Source of the DNA: Burkholderiaceae bacterium
GTDB taxonomy: Bacteria > Pseudomonadota > Gammaproteobacteria > Burkholderiales > Burkholderiaceae_E
Assembly (NCBI GenBank): GCA_021166725.1
Contig: JAJPES010000008.1
Coordinates: 39,752-103,751 of the forward strand
Reading direction: 5' to 3'
DNA length: 64,000 nucleotides
Below, piece after piece: positions 24,953-33,450 of this stretch. Below the pieces are notes generated by a model. That model searched no databases and had not been told where the DNA came from. It saw nothing but the letters and a program-made list of their open reading frames with translations. How positions within the stretch are numbered: position 1 is the stretch's first letter; every line of letters begins with the position of its first letter. Both the position numbers and the translations under genes were made by a program.

Positions 24953-25381
24953 TCAGAAATTGAAGTTCGCGATCGCCTCGGGCATTCCGGCCTCGATCGT
25001 TTCGCGTTCCTTCGCCGCCAGCAGCGCGCTGTCCCAGATCTCGAAGTGGCTGCCCATGCCGAGCATCATTACTTCGCGAGTCAGGGAAGCCGCGGTACGC
25101 AATTCGGGCGAAATGAGGATGCGGCCCGTACCGTCCATTTCGACGTCGAGCGCATTGCCCAGGAAAATCCGGGTCCAGTTGCGCGCGCCGATCGGCATCG
25201 ACGCGAGCCGCTCCCGATGCGTCTCCCATACCGGACGGGGAAAGAGCAACAGGCAGCCGTCCGGATGACGAGTCAATGTAAGTTTGCCCTCACATTGATC
25301 AGAAAGCGCGTCGCGGTGCCGCGTCGGGACCGTCATCCGGCCCTTCGCATCGAGCAGCAGCGCAGAGCTTCCCTGGAACAT
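24953..25381 (-). CDS. mraZ: Transcriptional regulator MraZ
   Basis: MraZ is an AbrB-fold DNA-binding protein that represses the dcw operon in E. coli by binding TGGGN repeats. The 142-residue protein has the two tandem SpoVT/AbrB halves: [18 protein letters not shown] at about residues 2-19, and [18 protein letters not shown] near 75-92. It is the first gene of the dcw cluster. Two GTGGG repeats 5 bases apart lie 57-71 bases upstream of its start codon, which fits autoregulation. Confidence 0.96.
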   Translation of the reverse strand: MFQGSSALLLDAKGRMTVPTRHRDALSDQCEGKLTLTRHPDGCLLLFPRPVWETHRERLASMPIGARNWTRIFLGNALDVEMDGTGRILISPELRTAASLTREVMMLGMGSHFEIWDSALLAAKERETIEAGMPEAIANFNF

Positions 25382-25437
25382 TCGGTTTCCGACCCAGCCT
25401 GTCGCGGGACGAAAACCGGCCTTTCAGCCGTCTCCCT

Positions 25438-25452
25438 CCCACAAAAACCCAC
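25438..25452 (-). promoter_or_regulatory. Probable MraZ operator (GTGGG repeats)
   Basis: On the minus strand two GTGGG units occur at 25448-25452 and 25438-25442, spaced by 5 bases (TTTTT). A degenerate unit, GTGCA, lies a further 10 bases upstream at 25458-25462 in the same phase. E. coli MraZ is known to bind TGGGN direct repeats separated by 5 bases upstream of mraZ, so both spacing and place match. Binding here is inferred. Confidence 0.7.
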
Positions 25453-25674
25453 TTATTTGCACCTGGCGCCACTCTACGGAAAAGCGGACAGCAAGGCAAG
25501 CCGGCGGAATCGGCATTTTTCTTGTCACAACAGGGACTTAGGCGCGAGAGTTCAGCTCAGCGTGAATATACAAGTTGACATTGAATCAGTCTGTTGCGAC
25601 GGAGTGTCAATGTGAAACCTGAACAAACGCCGGACTGCTACCGCGCGGCGCAAGCCGACGCCCGGTCAGGACGG

Positions 25675-25689
25675 CCGGACGGCGTCCGG
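25675..25689 (-). terminator. Hairpin downstream of rnpB
   Basis: Perfect 6-bp stem CCGGAC/GTCCGG with a 3-base loop, 25-39 bases after the predicted rnpB 3' end in the direction of transcription. No U-tract follows, so it is a weak terminator candidate or a processing-related structure. Confidence 0.35.
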
Positions 25690-25713
25690 AAACGTGCGGA
25701 TTCGCAGAAGAAT

Positions 25714-26114
25714 GGAGCGGGTCTGTAGGCCGGATTCTGTACGCCGGCAAGGCCGGCGTGACGATCATTCGTCTGGGCGGCCGGTTGCCCGGCCGCTCGA
25801 GCCATCCACCCGCACGCTCGGGCGGGCCGCCCAGTGCGAGCCGCGAGACTCGCGCGCGTGCCTATTCGATGTTGCTCCGGATGGGGTTTGGCGTGCCGCG
25901 CGTGTCGCCACGCGCGCGGTGAGCTCTTACCTCACCTTTTCACCCTTGCCGTCGGCGTTCTCGCGAACGTCGCTTGGGCGGTGCGCTTTCTGTTCCACTT
26001 TCCGTCGCCTTGGGCCTTTCGGCTTGCTGCGCCTGGCCGTTAGCCAGCATCCTGCCCTGTGGAGTCCGGACCTTCCTCCACCGCTTGCGCGGCAGCGACC
26101 GTCCGACCCGCTCC
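25714..26114 (-). ncRNA. rnpB: RNase P RNA, bacterial class A
   Basis: RNase P RNA is the catalytic subunit that trims tRNA 5' ends. On the minus strand, the 5' end GGAGCGGGTC (26105-26114) pairs perfectly with GACCCGCTCC at the 3' end (25714-25723), a 10-bp P1 helix. Universally conserved blocks are present: GAGGAAGGTCCGGACTCCAC (P4/CR I region) near 26055-26074, the GCTGGCTAACGGCCAGG helix after it, and ACAGAATCCGGCCTAC at the 3' side of P4. The GGATGGGG-type P15 region is seen as AAACCCCATCCGG. Length, about 401, fits class A. The first 75 nucleotides overlap the end of the DUF3025 gene. Ends are estimated from P1. Confidence 0.95.
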
Positions 26115-27035
26115 GGCGGCCATTCTACCGATCCGCTGCGAGCGCCGCGGTCTGCGGCGTCGGAACACCGATTCGTCGTCGTACCAGACCGCGTCTTCGT
26201 TCGCCGCGCACCAGCCGGGCACGCCGAGCAACGGCAGCGGGTGCAGCGGAAGTTGCGCGATGCGCTCGATGCGCAGCAGGTCGGCAAGCGCTGTGTCGAC
26301 CGCGTCCACGAAGGTGCGGGAATCGTCGAAGGGCGCGGGCGGCACGAGCACCAGCGCGTGCGCGCAGATCGACTTGTAGGGCGCGAGGAGTTTCTCGTAC
26401 GCGGCATGGCCGAAAACGACGACGCGCACGTCGCGCGAGAAGTCGGCCCGCTGCCGCACGAACAGCGTCTTCCAGTCGCGCTCGACGAAGGCCTGCCGCA
26501 GGCGCTCGTTGCCGCAGACGAAGACGGCACCGCTCTCGTCGAGCAGGGTCGCGACGTCGCGCGCGCGACCGCGGCGAGCGGCGACCGGCGCTCGCGCGTT
26601 GTCGTGGGGCACATGCGTGCGACCGGCGAGCGCTGTCCCTCCGCCACTCGCGCGAAGTCCGTGCGCGTGTACCGCGTTCAGGCGTGCCTTGCTTCGCGGG
26701 AACGCAAGCCAGGCCAGCGCATTGAGCCAGTCGTGCAGCATGCCGTCGCCTTGCATGCGCGTCGGCACGCAACCGGTTTCGCCGACGATGCGCTCATAGG
26801 CGAGACGCGGAGCCATTCGTGCGGCCTCGCGGGAATCGACGAAACGAAGCGGCTTGCCGGTTTCGGTGCGCACGTCGCGCTCGACGGCGCAGGCATCGAG
26901 TTGCGCGAGATCGAGCGCGCCGCCGGTGCGCGGATCGGTCGCGGCGAGCCAGCGCGACGTGGGTGCGAAATACGGTGCGAGATACGGTGCGAAATACGTC
27001 ACGCAGCACGGGGCGGCCGCCGCGTCGGCGGACAT
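26040..27035 (-). CDS. DUF3025 domain-containing protein
   Basis: The 331-residue protein (start ATG at 27035, overlapping the pyrC stop as TGATG; a GTG at 27053 is an alternative) has the DUF3025 pattern: ETGKPLRFVDSREA, a central GMLHDWLNALAWLAFPRSKARLNAVHA block, and [17 protein letters not shown] near 165. The family is found in betaproteobacteria beside pyrC; its function is unknown. The conserved part ends at about NEDAVWYDDESVF. The reading frame then has no stop until 26040, 75 bases inside rnpB, so the last 25 residues are RNase P RNA read as protein. Confidence 0.8.
   Translation of the reverse strand: MSADAAAAPCCVTYFAPYLAPYFAPTSRWLAATDPRTGGALDLAQLDACAVERDVRTETGKPLRFVDSREAARMAPRLAYERIVGETGCVPTRMQGDGMLHDWLNALAWLAFPRSKARLNAVHAHGLRASGGGTALAGRTHVPHDNARAPVAARRGRARDVATLLDESGAVFVCGNERLRQAFVERDWKTLFVRQRADFSRDVRVVVFGHAAYEKLLAPYKSICAHALVLVPPAPFDDSRTFVDAVDTALADLLRIERIAQLPLHPLPLLGVPGWCAANEDAVWYDDESVFRRRRPRRSQRIGRMAAGAGRTVAAAQAVEEGPDSTGQDAG
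26122..26127 (-). promoter_or_regulatory. Probable -10 element of rnpB
   Basis: TAGAAT (5 of 6 to consensus) on the minus strand, 7 bases before the predicted first nucleotide of RNase P RNA, which is the expected spacing. It lies inside the DUF3025 coding region. The -35 region is poor. Confidence 0.6.
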
Positions 27036-28084
27036 CAGCGAACCAGCTTCCACCCGAGCGTCTCGCCGGCGGCCAGCGGCACGAGCGTATCGGCGCCGAA
27101 CGGCAACGCGTCGGGGACCGTCCAGCGCTGGCGACGCAGTTCGATCCGATCGACGTTGCGCGGCAGGCGGTAGAAATCGGCGCCATGGAAGCTGGCGAAG
27201 GCTTCCAGTCGATCGAGCGCACCCGCCGCCTCGAACGCCGCCGCGTACGACTCGATCGCGTGCGGCGCGCTATAGCAGCCGGCGCAGCCGCAGGCGTGCT
27301 CCTTCAGTCGCGCGGCGTGCGGCGCGCTGTCGGTGCCGAGGAAGAAGCGCGGGTTGCCGCCGGTAGCTGCGGCGACGAGCGCACGCCGATGCGTTTCGCG
27401 CTTGAGCACCGGCAGGCAGTAGCGGTGCGGACGCAGTCCACCGGCGAACAGCGCGTTGCGGTCGTACAGCAGGTGCTGCGGCGTGATCGTCGCGCCGATG
27501 TCGCCTTCGGCGTGCTCGACGTACTGCACCGCCTCGCGCGTCGTCACGTGCTCGAAGACGATGCGCAAGGCCGGAAAGTCGCGCCGCAGCGGAACGAGCA
27601 CGCGATCGATGAACACCGCCTCGCGGTCGAACACGTCGACCTGCGGATCGGTGACCTCGCCGTGCACGAGCAGCGGCATTGCCGCTGCCTGCATTGCATC
27701 GAGCGCGGGCGCGGCGCGGCGCAGGTCGGTGACGCCGGCGTCGGAGTTCGTCGTCGCACCCGCGGGATACAGCTTCACCGCGTGCACGCACTCGCTGTCG
27801 CGCGCGCGCCGGATCTCGTCGACCGACGTGCGATCGGTCAGGTACAGCGTCATCAGCGGGGTGAAGCGCGCGCCTTCGGGCAGCGCCGCGAGGATGCGCT
27901 TGCGATAGGCCAGTGCGTCTTCGACCGTCGCCACCGGCGGGCGCAGGTTCGGCATCACGATCGCACGGGCGAACTGCGCGGCGCTGGCGCCGACGACCGC
28001 GCGCAACGCATCGCCGTCGCGCAGGTGCAGGTGCCAGTCGTCGGGCCGCGCCAGGCGCAGCGTCGTTGCATCGTTCGCGTTCAT
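27035..28084 (-). CDS. pyrC: Dihydroorotase PyrC (class II)
   Basis: PyrC closes carbamoyl-aspartate to dihydroorotate in pyrimidine synthesis. The 349-residue protein has the zinc-binding [11 protein letters not shown] at about residues 15-25, the carbamylated lysine in [17 protein letters not shown] (about 106), the metal-binding histidines in [10 protein letters not shown] and FEHVTT, and the catalytic Asp in [11 protein letters not shown] near 257. The class II (E. coli-like) form is clear. The start overlaps the glycerate kinase stop as ATGA and the stop overlaps the DUF3025 start, so pyrC sits inside a coupled gene string. Confidence 0.96.
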   Translation of the reverse strand: MNANDATTLRLARPDDWHLHLRDGDALRAVVGASAAQFARAIVMPNLRPPVATVEDALAYRKRILAALPEGARFTPLMTLYLTDRTSVDEIRRARDSECVHAVKLYPAGATTNSDAGVTDLRRAAPALDAMQAAAMPLLVHGEVTDPQVDVFDREAVFIDRVLVPLRRDFPALRIVFEHVTTREAVQYVEHAEGDIGATITPQHLLYDRNALFAGGLRPHRYCLPVLKRETHRRALVAAATGGNPRFFLGTDSAPHAARLKEHACGCAGCYSAPHAIESYAAAFEAAGALDRLEAFASFHGADFYRLPRNVDRIELRRQRWTVPDALPFGADTLVPLAAGETLGWKLVR

Positions 28085-29397
28085 GCTCGCGCCTCGCGCG
28101 CGTCGCCGCCCGACAGCAGCAGCGCGCGGTAGTCGTTGACGTTGGTGCGCGTCGGCCCGGTCACGACCCGGTCGCCGAGCGCGGCGAAGAAGCTGCCTGC
28201 GTCGTTGTCGTCGAGCCGCGCTCGCGCGTCGATGCCGAGCGCCTGCGCGCGCGCGAGCGTGTCAGGCGCGAGCAGCGCGCCGGCGTTCTCGCCGGCACCG
28301 TCGATGCCGTCGGTGTCGGCGGCAATCGCCCAGGCATCGTCGATACCGCGCAATTCGAGCGCGAGCGCGAGCAGGAACTCGGCGCAGCGACCGCCGGTGC
28401 CGCCGCCACGGACCGTCACCGTGCACTCTCCGCCGGACAGCAACGCCACCGGTCGCGCGAACGGCTGCTCGTAGCGGGCGATCTCGCGCCCGATCGCGCC
28501 GATCACCTGCGCCACGTCGCGCGCCTCGCCGGTGATCGTGTCGCCGAGTATCACGGGACGCACGCCGGCACGCTCGAACACGGCGGCGGCAGCCTCGAGG
28601 CTCGCGTGCGCCGTGGCGACGATCCGGGAGTCGACGCGATCGAAAGCTGCGTCACCGGGCTTCGGCGTCTCGGCGACGTCGCCGCGCGCTCCCCTGCGCA
28701 GATGCGCGCTCACGCTGGCCGGCGCGTCGATGTGCCAGCGCTCGAGCACGGCGATCGCGTCGGCGTAGCGGCTCGGGTCGGGCGAGCACGGGCCGCTGGC
28801 GATCGAACTGGGGTCGTCGCCGGCCACGTCGGAGATCATCCGCAGCATCACCCGCGCGCGCGTCGCCTGTGCGAGCCGTCCACCCTGGATGCGCGACAGG
28901 TGCTTGCGCACGACGTTGATGTCCTGGATCGGCGCGCCGCTGGCGAGCAGTGCGCGCGTGACCGTCTTCAGGTCGCCGATCGGCACTTCATCCACCGGAA
29001 GGCTCAACAGGCTGGAGCCGCCGCCCGACATCAACGCGACGAGCAGGTCGTCCTCGCCGAGTTCGCCGACCAGCCCGAGCAGGCGTTGCGCGGCACGCTC
29101 GCCCGCCTCGTCGGGAACCGGGTGGCCGGCTTCGACGACGTCGATGCGTCGGCACGGCAGGCCGTGCGCGTAGCGCGTGACGACGAGGCCATCGAGCGGC
29201 GCCGCGGGCGGCCAATGCCGCTCGACTGCCATCGCCATGCTCGCCGCAGCCTTGCCCGCGCCGACGACGCGCGTGCGCGAGTAGCGGGCGATCTCGTCGG
29301 CATGCGGCAGCCACGCATCGGGCAGCCGCAGCGGATCAGCGGCGCCGACGGCGGCGTCGAAGCTGTGTCGCAGCAGGCGGCGCGCGTCGAGTTTCAC
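28081..29397 (-). CDS. ttuD: Glycerate 2-kinase, MOFRL family (TtuD/GckA type)
   Basis: The 438-residue protein starts with GTG at 29397 overlapping the previous stop (GTGA): (M)[16 protein letters not shown]. Family motifs are [10 protein letters not shown] near residue 46, [12 protein letters not shown] near 125, [16 protein letters not shown] near 160, and the C-terminal MOFRL stretch with [17 protein letters not shown]. Such enzymes phosphorylate D-glycerate to 2-phosphoglycerate; in older literature relatives in tartrate operons were named hydroxypyruvate reductase (TtuD). The neighbour upstream is a tartrate dehydrogenase, which can yield glycerate, so the two probably act in sequence. 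The symbol is by similarity and context. Confidence 0.88.
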   Translation of the reverse strand: MKLDARRLLRHSFDAAVGAADPLRLPDAWLPHADEIARYSRTRVVGAGKAAASMAMAVERHWPPAAPLDGLVVTRYAHGLPCRRIDVVEAGHPVPDEAGERAAQRLLGLVGELGEDDLLVALMSGGGSSLLSLPVDEVPIGDLKTVTRALLASGAPIQDINVVRKHLSRIQGGRLAQATRARVMLRMISDVAGDDPSSIASGPCSPDPSRYADAIAVLERWHIDAPASVSAHLRRGARGDVAETPKPGDAAFDRVDSRIVATAHASLEAAAAVFERAGVRPVILGDTITGEARDVAQVIGAIGREIARYEQPFARPVALLSGGECTVTVRGGGTGGRCAEFLLALALELRGIDDAWAIAADTDGIDGAGENAGALLAPDTLARAQALGIDARARLDDNDAGSFFAALGDRVVTGPTRTNVNDYRALLLSGGDAREARA

Positions 29398-30455
29398 AGC
29401 GCCTCGACCACGGCGCGGCCGACGTCGACGGTCTTCGCGTCGCCGCCCATGTCGGGCGTACGCGGCCCGCCGGCGGTGACGCGCTCGATCGCGGCGACGA
29501 TCGCATCGTGCGCGTCGCGATGGCCGAGGTGATCGAGCATCATCGCGCCGCACCAGATCTGGCCGATCGGGTTCGCGATGCCGCGACCGGCGATGTCGGG
29601 AGCCGAGCCGTGCACCGGTTCGAACAGCGAAGGGAAGCGCCGTTCGGGATCGATGTTCGCCGACGGCGCGATGCCGATCGTGCCCGCACAGGCGGGACCG
29701 AGGTCGGAGAGGATGTCGCCGAACAGGTTGCTGGCGACGACCACGTCGAAGCGATCGGGGTTGCGTACGAAGTGCGCGGTGAGGATGTCGATGTGGTACT
29801 GCTCTACGGCCACCTCGGGATATCGCACGCGCATCGCCCCGACACGCTCGTCCCAGTACGGCATCGACACGTAGATGCCGTTGGACTTCGTCGCCGACGC
29901 GAGCCTGCGCCGCGGACGGCCGCGCGCGAGTTCGAAGGCAAAGCGCAGTACCCGATCGACGCCGGTGCGAGTGAAGATCGCCTCCTGCAGCACCAGCTCG
30001 CGCTCGGTTCCCTCGAACATGCGTCCGCCCACCGACGAATACTCGCCCTCGGTGTTCTCGCGCACGACGTAGAAATCGATGTCGCCCGGTCCGCGTCCGG
30101 CCAGCGGAGAAGGCACGCCCCGCATCAGGCGCACCGGACGCAGGTTGATGTACTGGTCGAACTCGCGGCGGATGCGCAGCAGCGACCCCCACAGCGACAC
30201 GTGGTCGGGCACCGATGCCGGCCAGCCGACCGCGCCGTAGAAGATCGCGTCGTGCCCGCCGATCTGCGTTTTCCAGTCCTCCGGCATCATGCGGCCGTGC
30301 TGCGCGTAGTAGTCGCAACTGGCGAAATCGAAATGATCGAAGCGCAGGCCGATACCGAAGCGCTTCGCCGCAGCGTCGAGCACGCGAAGGCCCTCGGGTA
30401 CCACTTCCTTGCCGATCCCGTCGCCGGGCAGCACTGCGATGCGATGAGCCGACAT
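29394..30455 (-). CDS. ttuC: Tartrate dehydrogenase/decarboxylase family, isocitrate/isopropylmalate dehydrogenase fold
   Basis: I take the start at 30455 (MSAHRIAVLPGDGIGKEVVPEG) because CAGGAG lies 6-11 bases upstream; the frame stays open further up without family similarity. The 353-residue NAD-dependent beta-decarboxylating dehydrogenase has the substrate/Mg motif in FYVVRENTEGEYSSVGGR near residue 136, KSNGIYVSMP near 190, DVVVASNLFGDILSDLG near 226, and LFEPVHGSAPDIAGRG near 270. The VRENTEGEYS variant and DHVSLWGSLLRIRREFDQYINLRP are typical of TtuC/YeaU-type tartrate or D-malate dehydrogenases, not LeuB. The exact substrate (tartrate, D-malate or related) is uncertain. Confidence 0.87.
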   Translation of the reverse strand: MSAHRIAVLPGDGIGKEVVPEGLRVLDAAAKRFGIGLRFDHFDFASCDYYAQHGRMMPEDWKTQIGGHDAIFYGAVGWPASVPDHVSLWGSLLRIRREFDQYINLRPVRLMRGVPSPLAGRGPGDIDFYVVRENTEGEYSSVGGRMFEGTERELVLQEAIFTRTGVDRVLRFAFELARGRPRRRLASATKSNGIYVSMPYWDERVGAMRVRYPEVAVEQYHIDILTAHFVRNPDRFDVVVASNLFGDILSDLGPACAGTIGIAPSANIDPERRFPSLFEPVHGSAPDIAGRGIANPIGQIWCGAMMLDHLGHRDAHDAIVAAIERVTAGGPRTPDMGGDAKTVDVGRAVVEAL

Positions 30456-30542
30456 GCGGGACTCCTGCGGGATGCGCTGCGCCGTTCCTCCCCGGGGCGG
30501 GGCGGCCGCCGACGAGGCCGCTCGACGCTGCATGAATCGAAC

Positions 30543-30554
30543 CGAAGATCTTCG
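30543..30554. promoter_or_regulatory. Perfect 12-bp palindrome between ttuC and the lipoprotein gene
   Basis: CGAAGATCTTCG is fully self-complementary and lies in the 166-base gap between divergent genes, 88-99 bases before the dehydrogenase start. It could be an operator for either gene; no regulator gene is adjacent. The surrounding gap shows no clear promoter hexamers. Confidence 0.3.
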
Positions 30555-30621
30555 CACAAAGGCCCGCGTGCTTCGCCGGGCAGCCCGCTTGCGTCAACGA
30601 CCCGGGGCGATCGGACGTTGA

Positions 30622-31470
30622 ATGAGCATGCCGAAATCCGCGACGCGGCGCCTGCCGCACTTGCCCGTTCCCGCGCGCCTCGTGCGCGTGGCGCTTCCGC
30701 TTGCGCTCGTCGCGCTGACCAGCGCCGGTTGCGCCACTACCGATGAGGTCCGCTACGGCAGCGTCGTCGCGGCGCCCGGGGCCTACGACGCGGCGAACTA
30801 CGCGGTGCAGCAGCCCCTGAGCCTTGGCGAAATCGTCGCCGCATTGCGCGCGGGCCGCTCGTCGCACGATCTCGCCGACGACATCGACGAGAACGGATTG
30901 CTCGCGCCGGCCACCAGCGCGGACATCGACCTGCTGCTGCAGTCGGGCGCCGACGCCGAACTGATCGACGCCGTGCGCGAGGCATCGTCGCGCAGCGCGG
31001 CTTCGCCGCCGACGGTGGTGGCTCCGCCGATGGCGGTTTCACCGCCGGTCGTGGTAGCGCCCGCGGCACCGTACTATCCCGCGCCCTTCTATCCCGACTA
31101 CGGCTGGTATCCGTACGCGCCCTACGTGCCGTACAGCTTCGGCCTCTGGTACAACGATTCGCCGCGCTACCGATATCGTCGCGACGATCGCCACGATCTT
31201 CGGCGGCCCGACATCCGCCGGCCTAGGGCCCCGGGCGCGGTTGCGCCGAACTGGCAGAGCCCGCGCCAGTCGGGCGGCGGAGCGTCGGCGCCCGGCTTCA
31301 TAGATCGACAGGGGCGACAACGCATTCCGCTCGATTCGCGACCGAACCAGCAGTGGCAGATTCCCGACGGATCGCCGGGCGTGCGGCAAACTCCGCAACC
31401 GCGCGGTTCGACGGGAACGCCGAAGCAGGACAGCGGCGCCGTGCGCAACCGCCGCACCATTCCGGACTGA
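30622..31470 (+). CDS. Predicted outer-membrane or periplasmic lipoprotein, uncharacterised
   Basis: The 282-residue protein has a basic N-terminus, a hydrophobic stretch, and a lipobox LTSAGC with Cys37 as the likely lipidation site, so the mature protein starts at Cys-Ala-Thr-Thr. A predicted helical segment follows (about residues 66-123; LSLGEIVAALRAGRSSHDL, repeated pattern of small helices), then a Pro/Tyr-rich stretch around 150-180 with YYPAPFYPDYGWYPYAPY, and a polar Arg/Gly/Gln-rich tail. I recognise no named domain. An ATG two codons downstream (30628) is an equally possible start. It converges on the ABC exporter gene. Confidence 0.8.
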   Translation: MSMPKSATRRLPHLPVPARLVRVALPLALVALTSAGCATTDEVRYGSVVAAPGAYDAANYAVQQPLSLGEIVAALRAGRSSHDLADDIDENGLLAPATSADIDLLLQSGADAELIDAVREASSRSAASPPTVVAPPMAVSPPVVVAPAAPYYPAPFYPDYGWYPYAPYVPYSFGLWYNDSPRYRYRRDDRHDLRRPDIRRPRAPGAVAPNWQSPRQSGGGASAPGFIDRQGRQRIPLDSRPNQQWQIPDGSPGVRQTPQPRGSTGTPKQDSGAVRNRRTIPD

Positions 31471-31514
31471 GAACGCCGTTCAACGCGAACCCGCGTCACG
31501 CGCTTCGCATCAGA

Positions 31515-31554
31515 ACGCGTGAACCAATCGGCCGTAGCCGATTGGTTCACGCGT
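31515..31554. terminator. Perfect 18-bp inverted repeat between convergent genes
   Basis: Arms 31515-31532 and 31537-31554 are exact reverse complements with a 4-base loop (CGTA). It lies 45 bases after the lipoprotein stop and 2 bases after the stop of the convergent ABC exporter, so it could stop transcription from both sides. Neither strand has a U-tract after the stem. The left arm with flank (31511-31535) recurs at 42354-42378 with one mismatch, so it may be a dispersed repeat. Confidence 0.65.
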
Positions 31555-31556
31555 CT

Positions 31557-33398
31557 TCAGGCCAGGGGCGCCATCGCCGCCGCGTCGTCCGCCTGCTGCA
31601 TCAGCCACAGGCGCGCATATTCGCCGCCCGCGCGCAGCAGCGACTCGTGACTGCCGCGCTCGACGATCCGCCCGCCGGCCATCACGAGAATCTGCTCCGC
31701 GTCGACGATGGTCGACAGCCGATGCGCGATGACCAGCGTCGTCCGATCGAGCGCCGCGCGCCGCAATGCGTCCTGGATCGCCTGCTCGTTGCGGCTGTCG
31801 AGCGCCGACGTCGCCTCGTCGAGGATCAGGATCGGCGGATCCTTCAGCATCGTGCGCGCGATCGCCACCCGCTGCTTCTCCCCGCCGGACAGCTTCAGGC
31901 CGCGTTCGCCGACGTTGGTCTCGTAGCCCTGCGCCAGCGACCCGACGAAGGCATGCAGTTGCGCCGCCCTCGCCGCGGCCTCGATGTCGTCCTGCGAAGC
32001 GCCCGGTCGTCCGTACGCGATGTTGTAGCGGATCGTTTCGTTGAACAGCACGGTGTCCTGCGGAACGATGCCGATCGCCGCGCGCAGGCTTTTCTGCGTG
32101 ACCTGGCGAAGGTCCTGCCCGTCGATCGTCACGCGCCCGGCCTGCACGTCGTAGAAGCGGAACAGCAACCGCGCGAGCGTGGACTTGCCGGCGCCGCTTG
32201 CGCCGACCACCGCCGTCGTGGTGCCCGGCTCCATCGTGAAGTCGACGTCGCGCAGGATCGGCCGGCTCGCGTCGTAGGCGAAGTTCACCTGCTCGAAACG
32301 AATGCGCGGCGCGCGATCGGGATCGAGCGCGAGCGGTGCCGCGTCGGGCGCGTCGGCGATCTCGCGCTGCTCGCCGAGCAGCCGGAACATGCGCTCGAGG
32401 TCGATCAGCGCCTGCTTGATCTCGCGATAGAGCACGCCGAGGAAGTTCAACGGAACGTAGAGCTGGATCATGAACGCATTGACCAGCACCAGATCGCCCA
32501 GCGTCATCGTGCCGTTCACCACGCCGACCGTCGCACGCCAGACGAGCAGCGTGACCGCGCTGGCGACGATCAGGCTCTGCCCGAGGTTGAGCACCGACAG
32601 CGAGGTCTGCGAGCGGATCGCCGCTCGCATGCGCGCGAGCAGGTTCTCGTTGTAGCGGCCCGCCTCGAAATCCTCGTTGCCGAAGTACTTCACCGTCTCG
32701 AAGTTGATCAGCGCGTCGATCGCCTTCGTGTTGGCGCGCGAATCCTGCTCGTTCATCTGGCGGCGGAACTGCGTGCGCCATTCGGTGACGCGCACCGTAT
32801 AGACGATGTACAGCGCGAGCGCGCCGAGCGCGATCGACGCGAACGAGGCGTCGTAGTGCAGCACCAGGTAGCCGATCACCAGCGCGATCTCGACGAGCGT
32901 GGGCAGGATGCTGTAGAGCGTGTACGAGATCAGGCTCGAGATGCCCTGCGAGCCGCGCTCGATGTCGCGCGACATGCCGCCCATCTGGCGTTCGAGGTGA
33001 AAGCGCAGCGACAGCGCGAACAGGTGCCGGAACACCTGCAGCGTGATCGTGCGCGACGCATCGTGCGTGACCCGCGCGAAGATCACCTCGCGCAGCTCGG
33101 TGAAAAGCGTCACTCCGATGCGCAACGCGCCGTAGCCGACCAGCAGCGCCACCGGCACGACGAGCGCGACGCGCGCGTCGCCCGGCTGCAGGTCGAGCGC
33201 GTCGACGATGCGCTTGAGGATCAGCGGCACGCCGATGTTGGCCACCTTCGCGGACACCAGGCAGGCGAGCGCAAGCAGCACGCGCCAGCGGTAGGCCCAC
33301 AGGTAGGGGAACAGGCGCGCGAGCGTGCGCCAGTCGCCGCGCACGGCGGGCTGGCCGGGCGCGGGCGGTGGATCGAGGACCGTGGCGGAACGTCTCAT
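31557..33398 (-). CDS. Atm1/HMT1-type ABC exporter (fused membrane and ATPase domains)
   Basis: The 613-residue half-transporter has six membrane helices within about residues 38-330 and an ABC ATPase domain: Walker A GASGAGKST near 400, Q-loop VPQDTVLFN, signature LSGGEKQRVAIART near 505, Walker B ILILDEATSALD, and H-loop VIAHRLST. The membrane-domain stretch INFETVKYFGNEDFEAGRYNE is characteristic of the Atm1/heavy-metal-tolerance subfamily, which exports glutathione-based compounds and is tied to iron-sulfur and metal homeostasis. Substrate here is not known. It is divergent from the thioesterase gene, with tandem repeats in the gap. Confidence 0.92.
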   Translation of the reverse strand: MRRSATVLDPPPAPGQPAVRGDWRTLARLFPYLWAYRWRVLLALACLVSAKVANIGVPLILKRIVDALDLQPGDARVALVVPVALLVGYGALRIGVTLFTELREVIFARVTHDASRTITLQVFRHLFALSLRFHLERQMGGMSRDIERGSQGISSLISYTLYSILPTLVEIALVIGYLVLHYDASFASIALGALALYIVYTVRVTEWRTQFRRQMNEQDSRANTKAIDALINFETVKYFGNEDFEAGRYNENLLARMRAAIRSQTSLSVLNLGQSLIVASAVTLLVWRATVGVVNGTMTLGDLVLVNAFMIQLYVPLNFLGVLYREIKQALIDLERMFRLLGEQREIADAPDAAPLALDPDRAPRIRFEQVNFAYDASRPILRDVDFTMEPGTTTAVVGASGAGKSTLARLLFRFYDVQAGRVTIDGQDLRQVTQKSLRAAIGIVPQDTVLFNETIRYNIAYGRPGASQDDIEAAARAAQLHAFVGSLAQGYETNVGERGLKLSGGEKQRVAIARTMLKDPPILILDEATSALDSRNEQAIQDALRRAALDRTTLVIAHRLSTIVDAEQILVMAGGRIVERGSHESLLRAGGEYARLWLMQQADDAAAMAPLA

Positions 33399-33450
33399 CG
33401 GGGGCGTAGGAACGCAGGCGGTTCGCGGCGGGCTGCGATGGCGGGCAATT

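Larger units (their letters stand above)
25382..25713. promoter_or_regulatory. Control region between mraZ and rnpB (332 bases, no gene)
   Basis: This stretch has no convincing gene. It is the most AT-rich part of the region and should hold the dcw promoter on the minus strand. Candidates are TATATT (minus) at 25565-25570, and TTGACA (minus) at 25605-25610 with a weak GATTCA 17 bases downstream. TTGACA (plus, 25575-25580) and TGTCAA (25605-25610) form an inverted repeat. Closer to mraZ lie the GTGGG repeats. Near rnpB a small hairpin, CCGGAC-GGC-GTCCGG, lies at 25675-25689 and could mark the rnpB 3' side. Confidence 0.55.

Noticed and set aside
25575..25604. Plus-strand promoter from TTGACA
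   Set aside because: No -10 hexamer lies at 16-18 bases downstream and the next feature on that strand is the antisense of rnpB.
28081..30867. A 928-codon minus-strand frame
   Set aside because: Only the 3' 438 codons match glycerate kinase; the upstream part lies out of frame inside the dehydrogenase gene and is Arg/Ala-rich, as expected for a shadow.
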